A stretch of 38,075 bases of DNA from Comamonadaceae bacterium PBBC2 (lineage in GTDB: Bacteria > Pseudomonadota > Gammaproteobacteria > Burkholderiales > Burkholderiaceae_C). The notes beneath the pieces are model-generated. The model had not been told where the DNA came from. It did not search any database and saw only the letters and a program-made list of their open reading frames with translations. Below are positions 17,056 to 24,469 of this stretch, piece by piece; the stretch's first letter is position 1; every line of letters begins with the position of its first letter. The stretch spans positions 1-38,075 of the forward strand of contig NKIO01000036.1 of the NCBI GenBank assembly GCA_002255935.1, written 5' to 3'. The position numbers and the translations under genes are program-made.

Positions 17056-17400
17056 TCAGCTCAACTGCTGCGCCAGCATATAAAACTGAGTCGACCGCGC
17101 CCCGGAGCGGCAAAAGGCCAACACCGGCTCAGCGGCCGCATCTAGCGTGTTGCGCATGGCTTGTATTTGCTCGGGGGAATACGAACCCGCCACCACGGGC
17201 AGGTAGACGTAGGCCAGGCCTGCGGCCTCGGCGGCGGCTTGCATGACGGTGCTGGCGGGTTGGTCGGGGCCGCCTTCCATATCCGGGCGGTTGTTGATCA
17301 CGGTTTTGAACCCCATGGCGGCCACAGTGGTCAGGTCGCCCGGTGCCAATTGGGCGGCTACGGCAAAGCTGGGGCTAACAGGGCGGATGGGCAGAGACAT
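17056..17400 (-). CDS. DUF442 (TIGR01244-type) phosphatase-fold protein, copy 1
   Basis: This 114-residue cytoplasmic protein belongs to the DUF442 family, related to tyrosine-phosphatase folds and found as the N-terminal half of Blh proteins. Visible hallmarks are FKTVINNRPDMEGGPDQP near residue 31 and the active-site-like loop FCRSGARS near residue 96. Blh-type proteins act in sulfide and persulfide detoxification; the precise chemistry of this half is not settled, and sulfur transfer by the loop cysteine is a reasonable guess. AAAAGGATAAAACC precedes the ATG. It is the last gene of the BigR-type operon, 84 bases after sulP. A second copy lies on the other side of sulP. Confidence 0.88.
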   Translation of the reverse strand: MSLPIRPVSPSFAVAAQLAPGDLTTVAAMGFKTVINNRPDMEGGPDQPASTVMQAAAEAAGLAYVYLPVVAGSYSPEQIQAMRNTLDAAAEPVLAFCRSGARSTQFYMLAQQLS

Positions 17401-17484
17401 GGTTTTATCCTTTTACAAATGACTTGCGTTGGTGTTTTCAGCAAACGCGAAGAATGCCATACCCGCGTGGCGCTTAGTTTGGTA

Positions 17485-19197
17485 TCAGCCCTGGCTGAAC
17501 GCGGCGTGCACGCTCTGGTGCACCCGCCCCTGCAAGGCCCGGCCCAACGCGGTGTGCTGCAGGCGGTCCATCACCGGGCCTTTGACCTCGGCCAGCTCCA
17601 GCGCAATACCGCGCTTGGCCAGGCTTTTGTTCAGCTCGGTCAGCACGCCCAGCGCCGTGGTGTCGATCTGGTTCACCGCCGAGCACACCAGCAGCACGCG
17701 GCGCACCGCAGTATCAGCGCGGATCAGGTCCTCTATGCGGTCTTCCAGCACCGTGGCGTTGGCAAAAAACAGGCTCTCGTCCACGCGCAGGGCCAGCAGG
17801 CCGGGCACGGTTTCTACCGCATGCCGCTCCACATTGCGGTAGTGCTCGGTGCCCGGCACGCGGCCCACCACCGCAATGTGCGGGCGGCTACTGCGCCACA
17901 CCAGCACGCCCAGTGAAAGCGCGACTCCCATCAGAATGCCCACTTCAACCCCCATGGTGACCACACCCAATGCCGTAGCAATCAGCGACAGGGCGTCGGC
18001 GCGGTCATAGTGCAAGGCCTCCTTCAGCGTTTCAAAATCTACCAGCGACACCACGGCCACGATGATGGTGGCGGCCAGCACCGCATGCGGCAGGTAATAG
18101 AACGCTCCTGTCATAAAAGCGATCACCACGGCCATCAAGCCTGCGGAGAACACGCCCGCCAGTGGTGTGTTGGCACCGGCCGCAAAGTTCACTACCGAGC
18201 GGGCAAAACCACCGGTGACCGGATAGCCCCCCGACAGCGCGCTGGCCACATTGGCGGCACCCAAACCGAGTAACTCCTTGTTGGGCGCAATGCGTTGCTG
18301 GCGCTTCAGCGCCAGCGATTGTGCGACGGACACGCTCTCTACAAACCCCACCAGCGAGATCAGCAATGCAGGCAACCACAACTGCCCCACCACACCCGGC
18401 TCCGGCAAGGCCAGACCCAACTGCGGCAAGCCTTGTGGCACCACGCCCACCACGCTAACCTTTGCAGAAATATCCAACCGCAGAAGCGCCACCACTGCAG
18501 TGGACACCATCACCGCCGCCATGGGTGCAAGCTTGGAAAGAATGTCCGCAGTTTTGGCAGACACGCCCACAGCGGTAAGCCAACGCGCGAGGTAACGCCG
18601 CGCGACAACCAGAAACACCAGACTCCCGAGCCCCAGCGTAAGCGTGACGAAATTGGTCTGCGGCAAGGCATGCACTAGACCCACCAGCGTGTCCCAGGTA
18701 GAGCCCGATGGCGCACGCACACCGAGCACATGCTTGAGCTGTCCCACCGCAATGACCACCGCAGAGCCCGTGATGAACCCACTGATGACGGGGTGGCTCA
18801 GAAAGTACGCGAGAAAGCCCAGGCGCAGCGCGCCAAATGCCAACAGCATCACGCCTGACAGCAGCGAGAGTTGCACAGCCAGCGCGGTGTATTCCACCGT
18901 ACCCGCTGCAGCGAAAGGCTGCAATGCGCTGGCCGTCATCAACGAAGCCACCGCCACCGGCCCCACCGCCAGCGTCATGCTGGAGCCCAGCAACGCGTAC
19001 GCGATGATGGGCAAGATGCTGGCGTACAGCCCGACCTCGGGAGGCAGACCAGCCAGCAACGCATAGGCCAGGCTTTGTGGAATCAGCATGACCGTGACGA
19101 TCAAGCCAGCGGTCAGGTCACCGGCCAGCCACGCCTTTTGGTAATGGCGCAGCCACTGTGGCAAATAGGACCCGGGCGAGAAAGTGCGAGCGGTCAT
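17485..19197 (-). CDS. SulP family anion permease with STAS domain
   Basis: This 570-residue inner-membrane transporter has the SulP opening GLIVTVMLIPQSLAYALLAG and about 12 hydrophobic segments, including the conserved GYPVTGGFARSVVNFAAGANT. A cytoplasmic STAS domain spans roughly residues 445-560 (ILLVCSAVNQIDTTALGVL-like strand). SulP proteins move sulfate, bicarbonate or other anions. In this locus it sits between two DUF442 genes and downstream of a BigR-type repressor, as in known bigR operons, so export or import of a sulfur oxyanion formed from sulfide is plausible. The substrate is not determined by sequence. Confidence 0.93.
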   Translation of the reverse strand: MTARTFSPGSYLPQWLRHYQKAWLAGDLTAGLIVTVMLIPQSLAYALLAGLPPEVGLYASILPIIAYALLGSSMTLAVGPVAVASLMTASALQPFAAAGTVEYTALAVQLSLLSGVMLLAFGALRLGFLAYFLSHPVISGFITGSAVVIAVGQLKHVLGVRAPSGSTWDTLVGLVHALPQTNFVTLTLGLGSLVFLVVARRYLARWLTAVGVSAKTADILSKLAPMAAVMVSTAVVALLRLDISAKVSVVGVVPQGLPQLGLALPEPGVVGQLWLPALLISLVGFVESVSVAQSLALKRQQRIAPNKELLGLGAANVASALSGGYPVTGGFARSVVNFAAGANTPLAGVFSAGLMAVVIAFMTGAFYYLPHAVLAATIIVAVVSLVDFETLKEALHYDRADALSLIATALGVVTMGVEVGILMGVALSLGVLVWRSSRPHIAVVGRVPGTEHYRNVERHAVETVPGLLALRVDESLFFANATVLEDRIEDLIRADTAVRRVLLVCSAVNQIDTTALGVLTELNKSLAKRGIALELAEVKGPVMDRLQHTALGRALQGRVHQSVHAAFSQG

Positions 19198-19215
19198 GGG
19201 ATTCCTGCGGGTGAA

Positions 19216-19560
19216 TCAGCCAGCCATCTGGGCCAATGAATGGAGCTGCGCCGAGCGCGCGCCAGAGCGGCAAAACGCCAGCACGGGTTGGGGAGCGGCT
19301 TGCAGCGCCGTACGCATGGCCACCGCCTGCTCTGGAGTAATCGATCCGCTCACCACCGGCAAGTAGACATAGTGCAAGCCCTGCGCCTGTGCCGCCGCAG
19401 CAATGGCCGCACTCAGGGGCTGGTCTGGGCCACCCTCCCCGTCGGGGCGGTTGTTGATCACGGTCTTGAAGCCAAGCGCAGCCGCATTGGCGATTTGCGC
19501 AACCGATAGCTGTGCAGCCACCGAGAAGCCGGGGGCAATGTTTTGTGTAGAGATAGACAT
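19216..19560 (-). CDS. DUF442 (TIGR01244-type) phosphatase-fold protein, copy 2
   Basis: This 114-residue paralogue of the protein at 17056 has the same blocks: FKTVINNRPDGEGGPDQP and AFCRSGARSAQLHSLAQ. I chose the ATG at 19560, two bases from the stop of the DUF6691 gene; longer upstream extensions would lie inside that gene. GGAGCCCACTGAA before the start gives a ribosome binding site. In Blh proteins this domain is fused to a metallo-beta-lactamase-fold persulfide dioxygenase; here the partner domain is a separate gene across the divergent promoter. Two stand-alone copies flank sulP, suggesting duplication or specialised roles. Confidence 0.88.
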   Translation of the reverse strand: MSISTQNIAPGFSVAAQLSVAQIANAAALGFKTVINNRPDGEGGPDQPLSAAIAAAAQAQGLHYVYLPVVSGSITPEQAVAMRTALQAAPQPVLAFCRSGARSAQLHSLAQMAG

Positions 19561-19561
19561 T

Positions 19562-20002
19562 TCAGTGGGCTCCTGCGGATTTGCGTGCTTGCATGCGCTC
19601 AAGGATTTCAAAAACCGCCATACCCACCAACATGGCAACGACGAATACAGCAGCCTTCGGTTGGCCTGCACCGAGCGACACAATCGCCGGACCCGGGCAA
19701 AAACCGGCCAGTCCCCAACCTGCTCCAAACAACAGGCCACCACCGATCAGGCGCTTGTCGATATCGGTGGAAGTAGGCAGATGCAAGGCACCACCCAAGA
19801 AGTTGGTGGTGCGTTTCTTGGCGGTGGCGAACGCGCCCAGGCCCACAAGAATGCCGCCACCCATCACGAAGGCAAGGGATGGATCCCAGGTACCGGCAAG
19901 GTCCAGAAAACCCAGCACCTTGCTGGGGTCGGTCATGCCGGCCACGATCAGGCCGACGCCAAAAAGCAGGCCCACAAAAAATTCAGAGATACGGTGTTGC
20001 AT
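19562..20002 (-). CDS. DUF6691/YeeE-YedE-type membrane protein (second half-transporter)
   Basis: This 146-residue membrane protein has about four hydrophobic segments. The signature LFGAGWGLAGFCPGPAIVSLG carries the conserved cysteine expected to pass sulfur species in YeeE/YedE (TsuA-like) transporters. GLIVAGMTDPSKVLGFLDLAG is the typical first block of the DUF6691 group. It works with the preceding gene as two halves of one thiosulfate or sulfur-compound channel. Its stop is two bases from the next start, so it is operonic. Transport direction is not visible from sequence. Confidence 0.9.
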   Translation of the reverse strand: MQHRISEFFVGLLFGVGLIVAGMTDPSKVLGFLDLAGTWDPSLAFVMGGGILVGLGAFATAKKRTTNFLGGALHLPTSTDIDKRLIGGGLLFGAGWGLAGFCPGPAIVSLGAGQPKAAVFVVAMLVGMAVFEILERMQARKSAGAH

Positions 20003-20040
20003 AGCAAGACTCCTAAAAAAATGATTTGTTCAGTTCGTGC

Positions 20041-20484
20041 TTAGGCCAACACGTGGCGCAGCAGGAACACAATGGCAAAGCCCGCGCCCATGAAAGACAG
20101 CGTGGCCGCCAGCGAACGCGGCGAGAGGCGCGAGAGACCGCAGACACCGTGGCCGCTGGTGCAACCCGAGCCATAACGTGTGCCAACGCCCACCATAAGA
20201 CCTGCCAGCACCACCGTGCCCCAGCCCGCGTCAATCGTTGCAGGCACCGGGCCGGCCACCAGCATGTACAGCGCGGGAGCTGCCAGCATGCCCAACACAA
20301 AGGCAATGCGCCAGCCGGCGTCACCTGTCTTGCGGCGCCCTAAGTTGCCAAGGAGGCCGCCCACAATGCCGCTGATACCCAGAATGCGGCCATTCACCAG
20401 AATGAAGAAAGCCGAGGCCAGGCCTAGCAAAATGCCACCCGCCAATGAGGCCCAGGGCGTGAAATGGTTCCAGTCAATCGTCAT
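20041..20484 (-). CDS. YeeE/YedE family sulfur transporter protein (first half)
   Basis: This 147-residue membrane protein carries the conserved cysteine-containing loop RYGSGCTSGHGVCGLSR, typical of YeeE/YedE proteins that handle thiosulfate or related sulfur compounds. There are about four hydrophobic segments. The ATG follows TAGGAGTTAAACC. It lies 25 bases after the ArsR gene and 38 bases before its DUF6691 partner, the arrangement reported for bigR operons. Together the two small proteins likely equal one full-length YeeE. Confidence 0.92.
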   Translation of the reverse strand: MTIDWNHFTPWASLAGGILLGLASAFFILVNGRILGISGIVGGLLGNLGRRKTGDAGWRIAFVLGMLAAPALYMLVAGPVPATIDAGWGTVVLAGLMVGVGTRYGSGCTSGHGVCGLSRLSPRSLAATLSFMGAGFAIVFLLRHVLA

Positions 20485-20509
20485 GGTTTAACTCCTAATG
20501 AAATAGTAA

Positions 20510-20842
20510 TTACTTGTTGCAGAACTGGTCGTACAGCACGCCCATGATCGCCATGGCCTGGGTGCTGTTGATGCAGTAATAGATGTTTTTCCCCTCGCGC
20601 CGGGTGCTGACCAGCCCTTCGTCGCGCAACACGCTGAGTTGCTGCGAAAGCGTGGGTTGCGCTATGCCCACCAGCGCCTCCAGCTCGCCCACGTTTTTTT
20701 CGCCCTGGCTCAACTGGCACAGCAGCAACAGACGGTCGGGATTGGACAGCGTCTTCATCAGCCGGCAAGCTGCGTCCGCAGACTTGCGCAGCAATTCCAA
20801 ATCAAGGGGCGGCGGGGTTGAGACTTCAGATTCGGCAAGCAT
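20510..20842 (-). CDS. bigR: BigR/SqrR-type ArsR-family sulfide-responsive repressor
   Basis: This is a 110-residue winged-helix protein. The recognition helix region is QPTLSQQLSVLRDEGLV and the wing is RREGKNIYYCI. Cysteines lie at 26, 42, 90 and 108. The pair C42 and C108 falls at the positions reported for the redox pair of BigR, which forms a disulfide or polysulfide bridge and releases DNA when sulfide or persulfide rises. I chose the ATG at 20842, which gives the standard family length; upstream extensions would cross the operator. It opens the minus-strand operon with the YeeE/YedE, DUF442 and SulP genes and faces the persulfide-dioxygenase gene, so it very likely controls both directions. 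Confidence 0.9.
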   Translation of the reverse strand: MLAESEVSTPPPLDLELLRKSADAACRLMKTLSNPDRLLLLCQLSQGEKNVGELEALVGIAQPTLSQQLSVLRDEGLVSTRREGKNIYYCINSTQAMAIMGVLYDQFCNK

Positions 20843-20864
20843 GGGAAAACTCCAATTCGGTTGC

Positions 20865-20902
20865 AATATCGATATTCTATTGACAAACAATATATCTGTC
20901 AA
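20865..20902. promoter_or_regulatory. Palindromic operator candidates between bigR and the persulfide dioxygenase gene
   Basis: The 106-base divergent gap is markedly AT-rich. AATATCGATATT at 20865-20876 is a perfect 12-bp palindrome. TTGACA at 20880-20885 and TGTCAA at 20897-20902 form a second dyad around an AT-rich centre. ArsR-family repressors bind such dyads over the -10/-35 region, so both operons are probably shut by the upstream regulator when sulfide is low. Confidence 0.65.
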
Positions 20903-20948
20903 TAAACTATCTCTATCGCAATTAAAGACTTTTCTACAGGAGCTTTCC

Positions 20949-21821
20949 ATGACCGACCGCATCCAACCCCAGATCAAAGCCTTCTTCGACCCCGCCACCT
21001 GGACCGTGAGCTATGTGGTGTACGACCACGACGGCGGCCACTGCGCCATCGTGGACTCGGTGCTGGACTACGACAGCAAGTCGGGCCGCACCAGCACGAA
21101 GTCGGCCGACGCCCTGATGGCCTTTGTCAAGGAGAAGACCCTGGCCGTGCAGTGGATTTTGGAAACCCACGCCCACGCCGACCACCTGTCCGCAGCCCAC
21201 TACCTGCGCAAGCAGCTGGGCGGCCAGATCGCCATTGGTGCGGCTATTACCGATGTGCAAAACGTATTCAAGGGCATCTTCAACCTGGAGCCGGAGTTCC
21301 ACCCCGATGGCAGCCAGTTCGACCACCTGTTCCAGCCCGAAGAGAAGTTTGCAATCGGCGATCTGACGGCCCAAGCGTTGTCCGTGCCCGGTCACACACC
21401 CGCCTGCATGGCCTATCAGATGGAAGACGCGGTATTCGTAGGCGACACGCTGTTCATGCCCGATGTTGGCACCGCGCGCTGTGACTTCCCCGGCGGCAAC
21501 GCCCATGATCTGTACAAGAGTGTGCGCAAACTCATGGAGTTGCCGGGCGACACCCGCCTCTACATGTGCCACGACTATCCGCCAGATGGCCGCGAGCCAG
21601 TCTGGGAATCTACGGTGGCAGAGCAACGCGCCAGCAACATCCATATCCGCGACGGCGTGACGGAAGAAGCCTTTGTCTCCATGCGCAGCAAGCGCGACGC
21701 GGGCCTGGCCATGCCCAATCTGATCCTGCCATCGGTGCAGATCAACATCCGCGCGGGTGACATGCCTCCGCCCGAGGCCAATGGCCATGCCTACCTGAAG
21801 ATTCCGCTGAATGTTCTGTAA
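20949..21821 (+). CDS. Persulfide-dioxygenase-like metallo-beta-lactamase-fold protein
   Basis: This 290-residue cytoplasmic protein has the metal-binding motif THAHADH (H74, H76, D78, H79), then VPGHTPACMAYQ, VGDTLFMPDVGTARCDFPGG and MCHDYPP, supplying the remaining ligands. DVGTARCDFPGG is characteristic of the ETHE1/Blh persulfide dioxygenase group, which uses iron and oxygen to oxidise glutathione persulfide to sulfite. The ATG at 20949 follows ACAGGAGC; longer in-frame extensions would overlap the repressor gene on the other strand. In fused Blh proteins a DUF442 domain precedes this one; here DUF442 is encoded separately, twice, in the divergent operon. It is likely derepressed by sulfide through the adjacent regulator. 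Confidence 0.92.
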   Translation: MTDRIQPQIKAFFDPATWTVSYVVYDHDGGHCAIVDSVLDYDSKSGRTSTKSADALMAFVKEKTLAVQWILETHAHADHLSAAHYLRKQLGGQIAIGAAITDVQNVFKGIFNLEPEFHPDGSQFDHLFQPEEKFAIGDLTAQALSVPGHTPACMAYQMEDAVFVGDTLFMPDVGTARCDFPGGNAHDLYKSVRKLMELPGDTRLYMCHDYPPDGREPVWESTVAEQRASNIHIRDGVTEEAFVSMRSKRDAGLAMPNLILPSVQINIRAGDMPPPEANGHAYLKIPLNVL

Positions 21822-21920
21822 GAAACAGGCCGAAACCCCAGGGATTTATTGCGCAAACAGCTATATAAACCATAGCAAGAGTCAAGCCCGACGCCGTATC
21901 CACCGCAAAGCATAGAGACC

Positions 21921-22559
21921 ATGACCCCTCACTCCTGGATCTTCCCGATCGCCAGCATCGCAACCCTGTTGGCGTATGGGCTGCACTTGGCCTGGCGTAG
22001 CGGGCGGCGGGCCCAGCATGTGCATGCCGACCTGCGCGCGGACTGGTTTAACGCGGTCTCTGCCCAGGCCGGTACCGAGGTACTAGCGGTGCAAACATTG
22101 CGCAATTCGGTTATGACCGCCACCATGATCGCCTCCACCTCGGCGCTGGGGCTGATGGGGGCCATCAGTCTGTCGGCACCCTCCCTGCATGCCCTGCTGG
22201 ACGCTGAGGCCAGTCCGGCCTTGCTAACACCGCGCAGCGTGCTGGAGTTTGCCCTGATGGCCTTGTTATTCACCACCGTTGTGGTCAGTGCCATGGCCGT
22301 ACGCAATTACACCCACGCCGGTTTCGTGGTGGGCATGCCGGTGGACTCTGCGGCCCGCCAGCGCTGGGCCGCCGCTGGCAAGTCGCATCTGCGCAATGCT
22401 GGAGTGCTCTATGGCTGGGGCTGGCGCTGCCTGGTGCTGGTGGCGCCCATCCTGGTCTCCATGGTGCAGGCCGCTGCAGGCCTGGCCGCCGCCCTGCTGG
22501 TGACCGGCGTGCTGTTGCGCGTGGAGCGCTCCGCCGTGGCGGACGACCACTCCCTTTGA
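21921..22559 (+). CDS. DUF599 family membrane protein
   Basis: This 212-residue membrane protein carries the DUF599 hallmark EVLAVQTLRNSVMTATMIAST, followed by several hydrophobic segments (ALGLMGAISL, ALMALLFTTVVVSAMAVRNY, CLVLVAPILVSMVQAAAGLA). The function of the family is unknown. It lies about 100 bases after the persulfide dioxygenase gene on the same strand and before the rhodanese gene. Membership of the sulfide locus is suggested by position only. Length is close to the usual 220-240. Confidence 0.85.
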   Translation: MTPHSWIFPIASIATLLAYGLHLAWRSGRRAQHVHADLRADWFNAVSAQAGTEVLAVQTLRNSVMTATMIASTSALGLMGAISLSAPSLHALLDAEASPALLTPRSVLEFALMALLFTTVVVSAMAVRNYTHAGFVVGMPVDSAARQRWAAAGKSHLRNAGVLYGWGWRCLVLVAPILVSMVQAAAGLAAALLVTGVLLRVERSAVADDHSL

Positions 22560-22579
22560 TTCCTTTTTGAAAGACAAAC

Positions 22580-22927
22580 ATAGCCTATACAGAAAAATTC
22601 CAAGCACTCACCGATGCCGCCCGCGCCCGCGTGGCAGAGGTGTTGCCGCAAGAGGTTGATGCGCTGGTGGCCCAAGGTGCTATCGCCCTGGACATCCGCG
22701 ATAGGGAAGAGCATGACGCCGGCCATATCCCCGGCTCTGTGCATGTGAGCCGTGGCAAGCTGGAAATGAACATCGAAGCCGCCATTCCCGATCTGAGCAC
22801 CACCATCCTGTGCTATTGCAATGCCTACAACCGGGGTGCCCTGTCAGCCGACACGCTGCGGTCTATGGGCTACCAGAACGCCAAGTTCATCTCAGGTGGG
22901 CTCAAAGCGTATCGCGCACTCAGCTAA
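22580..22927 (+). CDS. Single-domain rhodanese with a non-standard or mutated start
   Basis: This small cytoplasmic rhodanese transfers sulfane sulfur through a loop cysteine, here in ILCYCNAYNRGALSADTLRSMGY. Other marks are LDIRDREEHDAGHIPGSVHV and FISGGLKAY. The only ordinary start is a GTG at 22631, which has no ribosome binding site and leaves 98 residues. The same frame runs upstream as AYTEKFQALTDAARARVAEV, which reads like a genuine rhodanese N-terminus and begins at an ATA (22580) behind GAAAGAC. Either ATA is used as a rare start, an ATG was mutated to ATA, or the GTG is the true start. I give the longer frame. It probably works with the persulfide dioxygenase locus. Confidence 0.75.
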   Translation: MAYTEKFQALTDAARARVAEVLPQEVDALVAQGAIALDIRDREEHDAGHIPGSVHVSRGKLEMNIEAAIPDLSTTILCYCNAYNRGALSADTLRSMGYQNAKFISGGLKAYRALS

Positions 22928-22959
22928 CGTGGGTGTGGTCGGTACGCCCGACGCGGGGA

Positions 22960-23715
22960 TCAACGGCAGTTGTTGTGCAACTTCCACTTTTCCTCATGCC
23001 CCATTGCCTTGGCAAATTCGGGCACCTTGCAGCATTCGGTTTCTGCCGCGTCTAGCGGCGTAGCGGGTTGGCTTGTCGCCTGGAGCTGCAAGGCGGCCCG
23101 CTGAGGTGCCGTGCTGTAAACCCACTGCGCAGTACCCGCTACGGCGACGGCAAACGCGACTACAACAGCCACCTGCGGCAGCGAGATACCCGGAACTTGG
23201 TCCGCAGGCATGGCACAGACACCACCTGGGCAGAGCTGGGCCTTTTCCTTGTTGAACGCGTTGTATATCTTGCAACCGATGCAAATGCCGAAGGCGGTCT
23301 CGAAGAACATCAGCACCAGACAAATCCCGCAGACGATCAGGTTGAGCGGCCCGACCACGTTGTTGAGCACCACCAGGTAGAGCATGGCCAGCGCCAGCGT
23401 GAAGCCAATGGCCCAGGCAAACCGCTTCTGTGGCGCGCAGGTCCACTCAGGTTGCTGCGTGCGCACCGCCCATTCCCCAAACACCATGAATGGTGCGAAT
23501 CGCGGGTTGATGAAGATGCGAATACTGAACTCGATCAAGAAACCTACAACAAATACGCGCGTGGGCTGAAAGTTGCCCAGCAGCCATGCGTTCATGAAGC
23601 TGACCATGGCCAGGAACAACAGGATGCCCGCGCTGGCGCGCACGGCGCGTTCGTTCAAAACCGGAATGTCGTACTCCGGAAGTTTCTGGCCTAACTGAAA
23701 AATGGATGTGCTCAT
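22960..23715 (-). CDS. DUF4395 family membrane protein
   Basis: This 251-residue inner-membrane protein has a DUF4395 core (about residues 18-165). It begins DIPVLNERAVRASAG, contains NPRFAPFMVFGEW, and has a run of hydrophobic segments ending FETAFGICIGCKIYN with the conserved cysteine pair. A further hydrophobic segment (VAVVVAFAVAVAGTAQWVY) and a C-terminal tail with CC and CR cysteines follow; this tail is longer than the minimal domain. DUF4395 is often found next to rhodanese and sulfur-transfer genes, as here. I chose the ATG at 23715 with GAGGACACCGACACC upstream. The function is not established. Confidence 0.88.
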   Translation of the reverse strand: MSTSIFQLGQKLPEYDIPVLNERAVRASAGILLFLAMVSFMNAWLLGNFQPTRVFVVGFLIEFSIRIFINPRFAPFMVFGEWAVRTQQPEWTCAPQKRFAWAIGFTLALAMLYLVVLNNVVGPLNLIVCGICLVLMFFETAFGICIGCKIYNAFNKEKAQLCPGGVCAMPADQVPGISLPQVAVVVAFAVAVAGTAQWVYSTAPQRAALQLQATSQPATPLDAAETECCKVPEFAKAMGHEEKWKLHNNCR

Positions 23716-23958
23716 GGTGTCGGTGTCCTCGTTGTGTGGTCCACTTTCCGCCAGTCCGTGGTAACGCACCCCAGAAGTCGAGTTGGTGTTTGCAGTGCGC
23801 CACCTCTAGGGAGTCCTTCTGCACCCAGTTGTAGCGGTAGCGCTTGCTGCTCTGAAGCGGTAGGTCGATGCCATTTGCAATTCCTCGGCGGTGGACGCTG
23901 GGGGCGCGGCTGTGATGTTGCGACCTTGGTATTGGGCAACGGCAATACGTGGTGGTCC

Positions 23959-24210
23959 ATGTCGGCTGCCGCTGTAGCCGACATTTCCCACCCGGCATGG
24001 CGGGGCTCTGCTATCGGCGTCTACCGCTTCTGGCGCGACCTGGGCTATGGCATCGGCGCCCTGGGTCTGGGGCTGGTGGCCCAATTCACGGGCCATATCG
24101 AAGGAGCCTTCTGGTTTGTTGCGACCTCTATGGCACTTTCAGCCACAGTACTCATGCTGTTCGGAGAAGAGACCCATCCCGGCCTACATTCAGCAGGTAC
24201 GGTAGTGTGA
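23959..24210 (+). pseudogene. C-terminal remnant of an MFS transporter
   Basis: The frame encodes SAAAVADISHPAWRGSAIGV, then YRFWRDLGYGIGALGLGLVA and a last hydrophobic helix before a GEETHPG tail. This matches the last two or three helices of a major facilitator. The preceding helices and any start are missing; upstream sequence in the same frame (23734-23955) shows no transporter character, and the neighbouring DUF4395 gene begins there on the other strand. It is most simply a deletion remnant. It shows that the junction between the sulfide locus and the Sox cluster has been rearranged. Confidence 0.7.
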
Positions 24211-24469
24211 CCAGCGGAGTACGGGGCTGCGGCCAGCAATCACCACCAGGCCGGACTACCCCAAGTTGGCGCGACGTATGGATGCGATTGAGGCTGCGCG
24301 CAAAGGGAACACGGGTACAGGGAATGGAATGTCGCACCTGTTGTTACGGCAGCTCCAAAGCATCAACCAAGACTTGGTTATTTGCTTATGCCGCAAAGTT
24401 CGCTAGGCTAGCCACAGAAATGGCTTGGCACGCCTCGCAACCGCAGTGTCAGCAGTTACATTTACGCGC
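24211..24469. other. Spacer before the Sox regulator, no gene supported
   Basis: A short frame with ATG at 24278 (42 codons, to a TAG at 24404) reads RRMDAIEAARKGNTGTG and looks protein-like, but I cannot place it. It may be another remnant connected with the broken MFS gene. TTTGCTTATGCC at 24381-24392 resembles the recurrent TTTGTTTATG word and lies about 80 bases before the regulator start. Confidence 0.3.

Noticed and set aside
19561..19743. Longer form of the second DUF442 protein starting at 19743
   Set aside because: The extra 61 residues would lie inside the DUF6691 gene in another frame and do not align with the paralogue at 17056, which starts at the equivalent methionine.
20583..20948. 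N-terminal extension of the persulfide dioxygenase by about 120 codons
   Set aside because: It would overlap the repressor gene on the opposite strand and cross the operator region; the ATG at 20949 has a good ribosome binding site and gives normal family length.
23712..23984. Minus-strand frame beyond the DUF4395 start as a separate gene
   Set aside because: It overlaps the DUF4395 leader and the MFS remnant, has no ribosome binding site, and its translation shows no family features.
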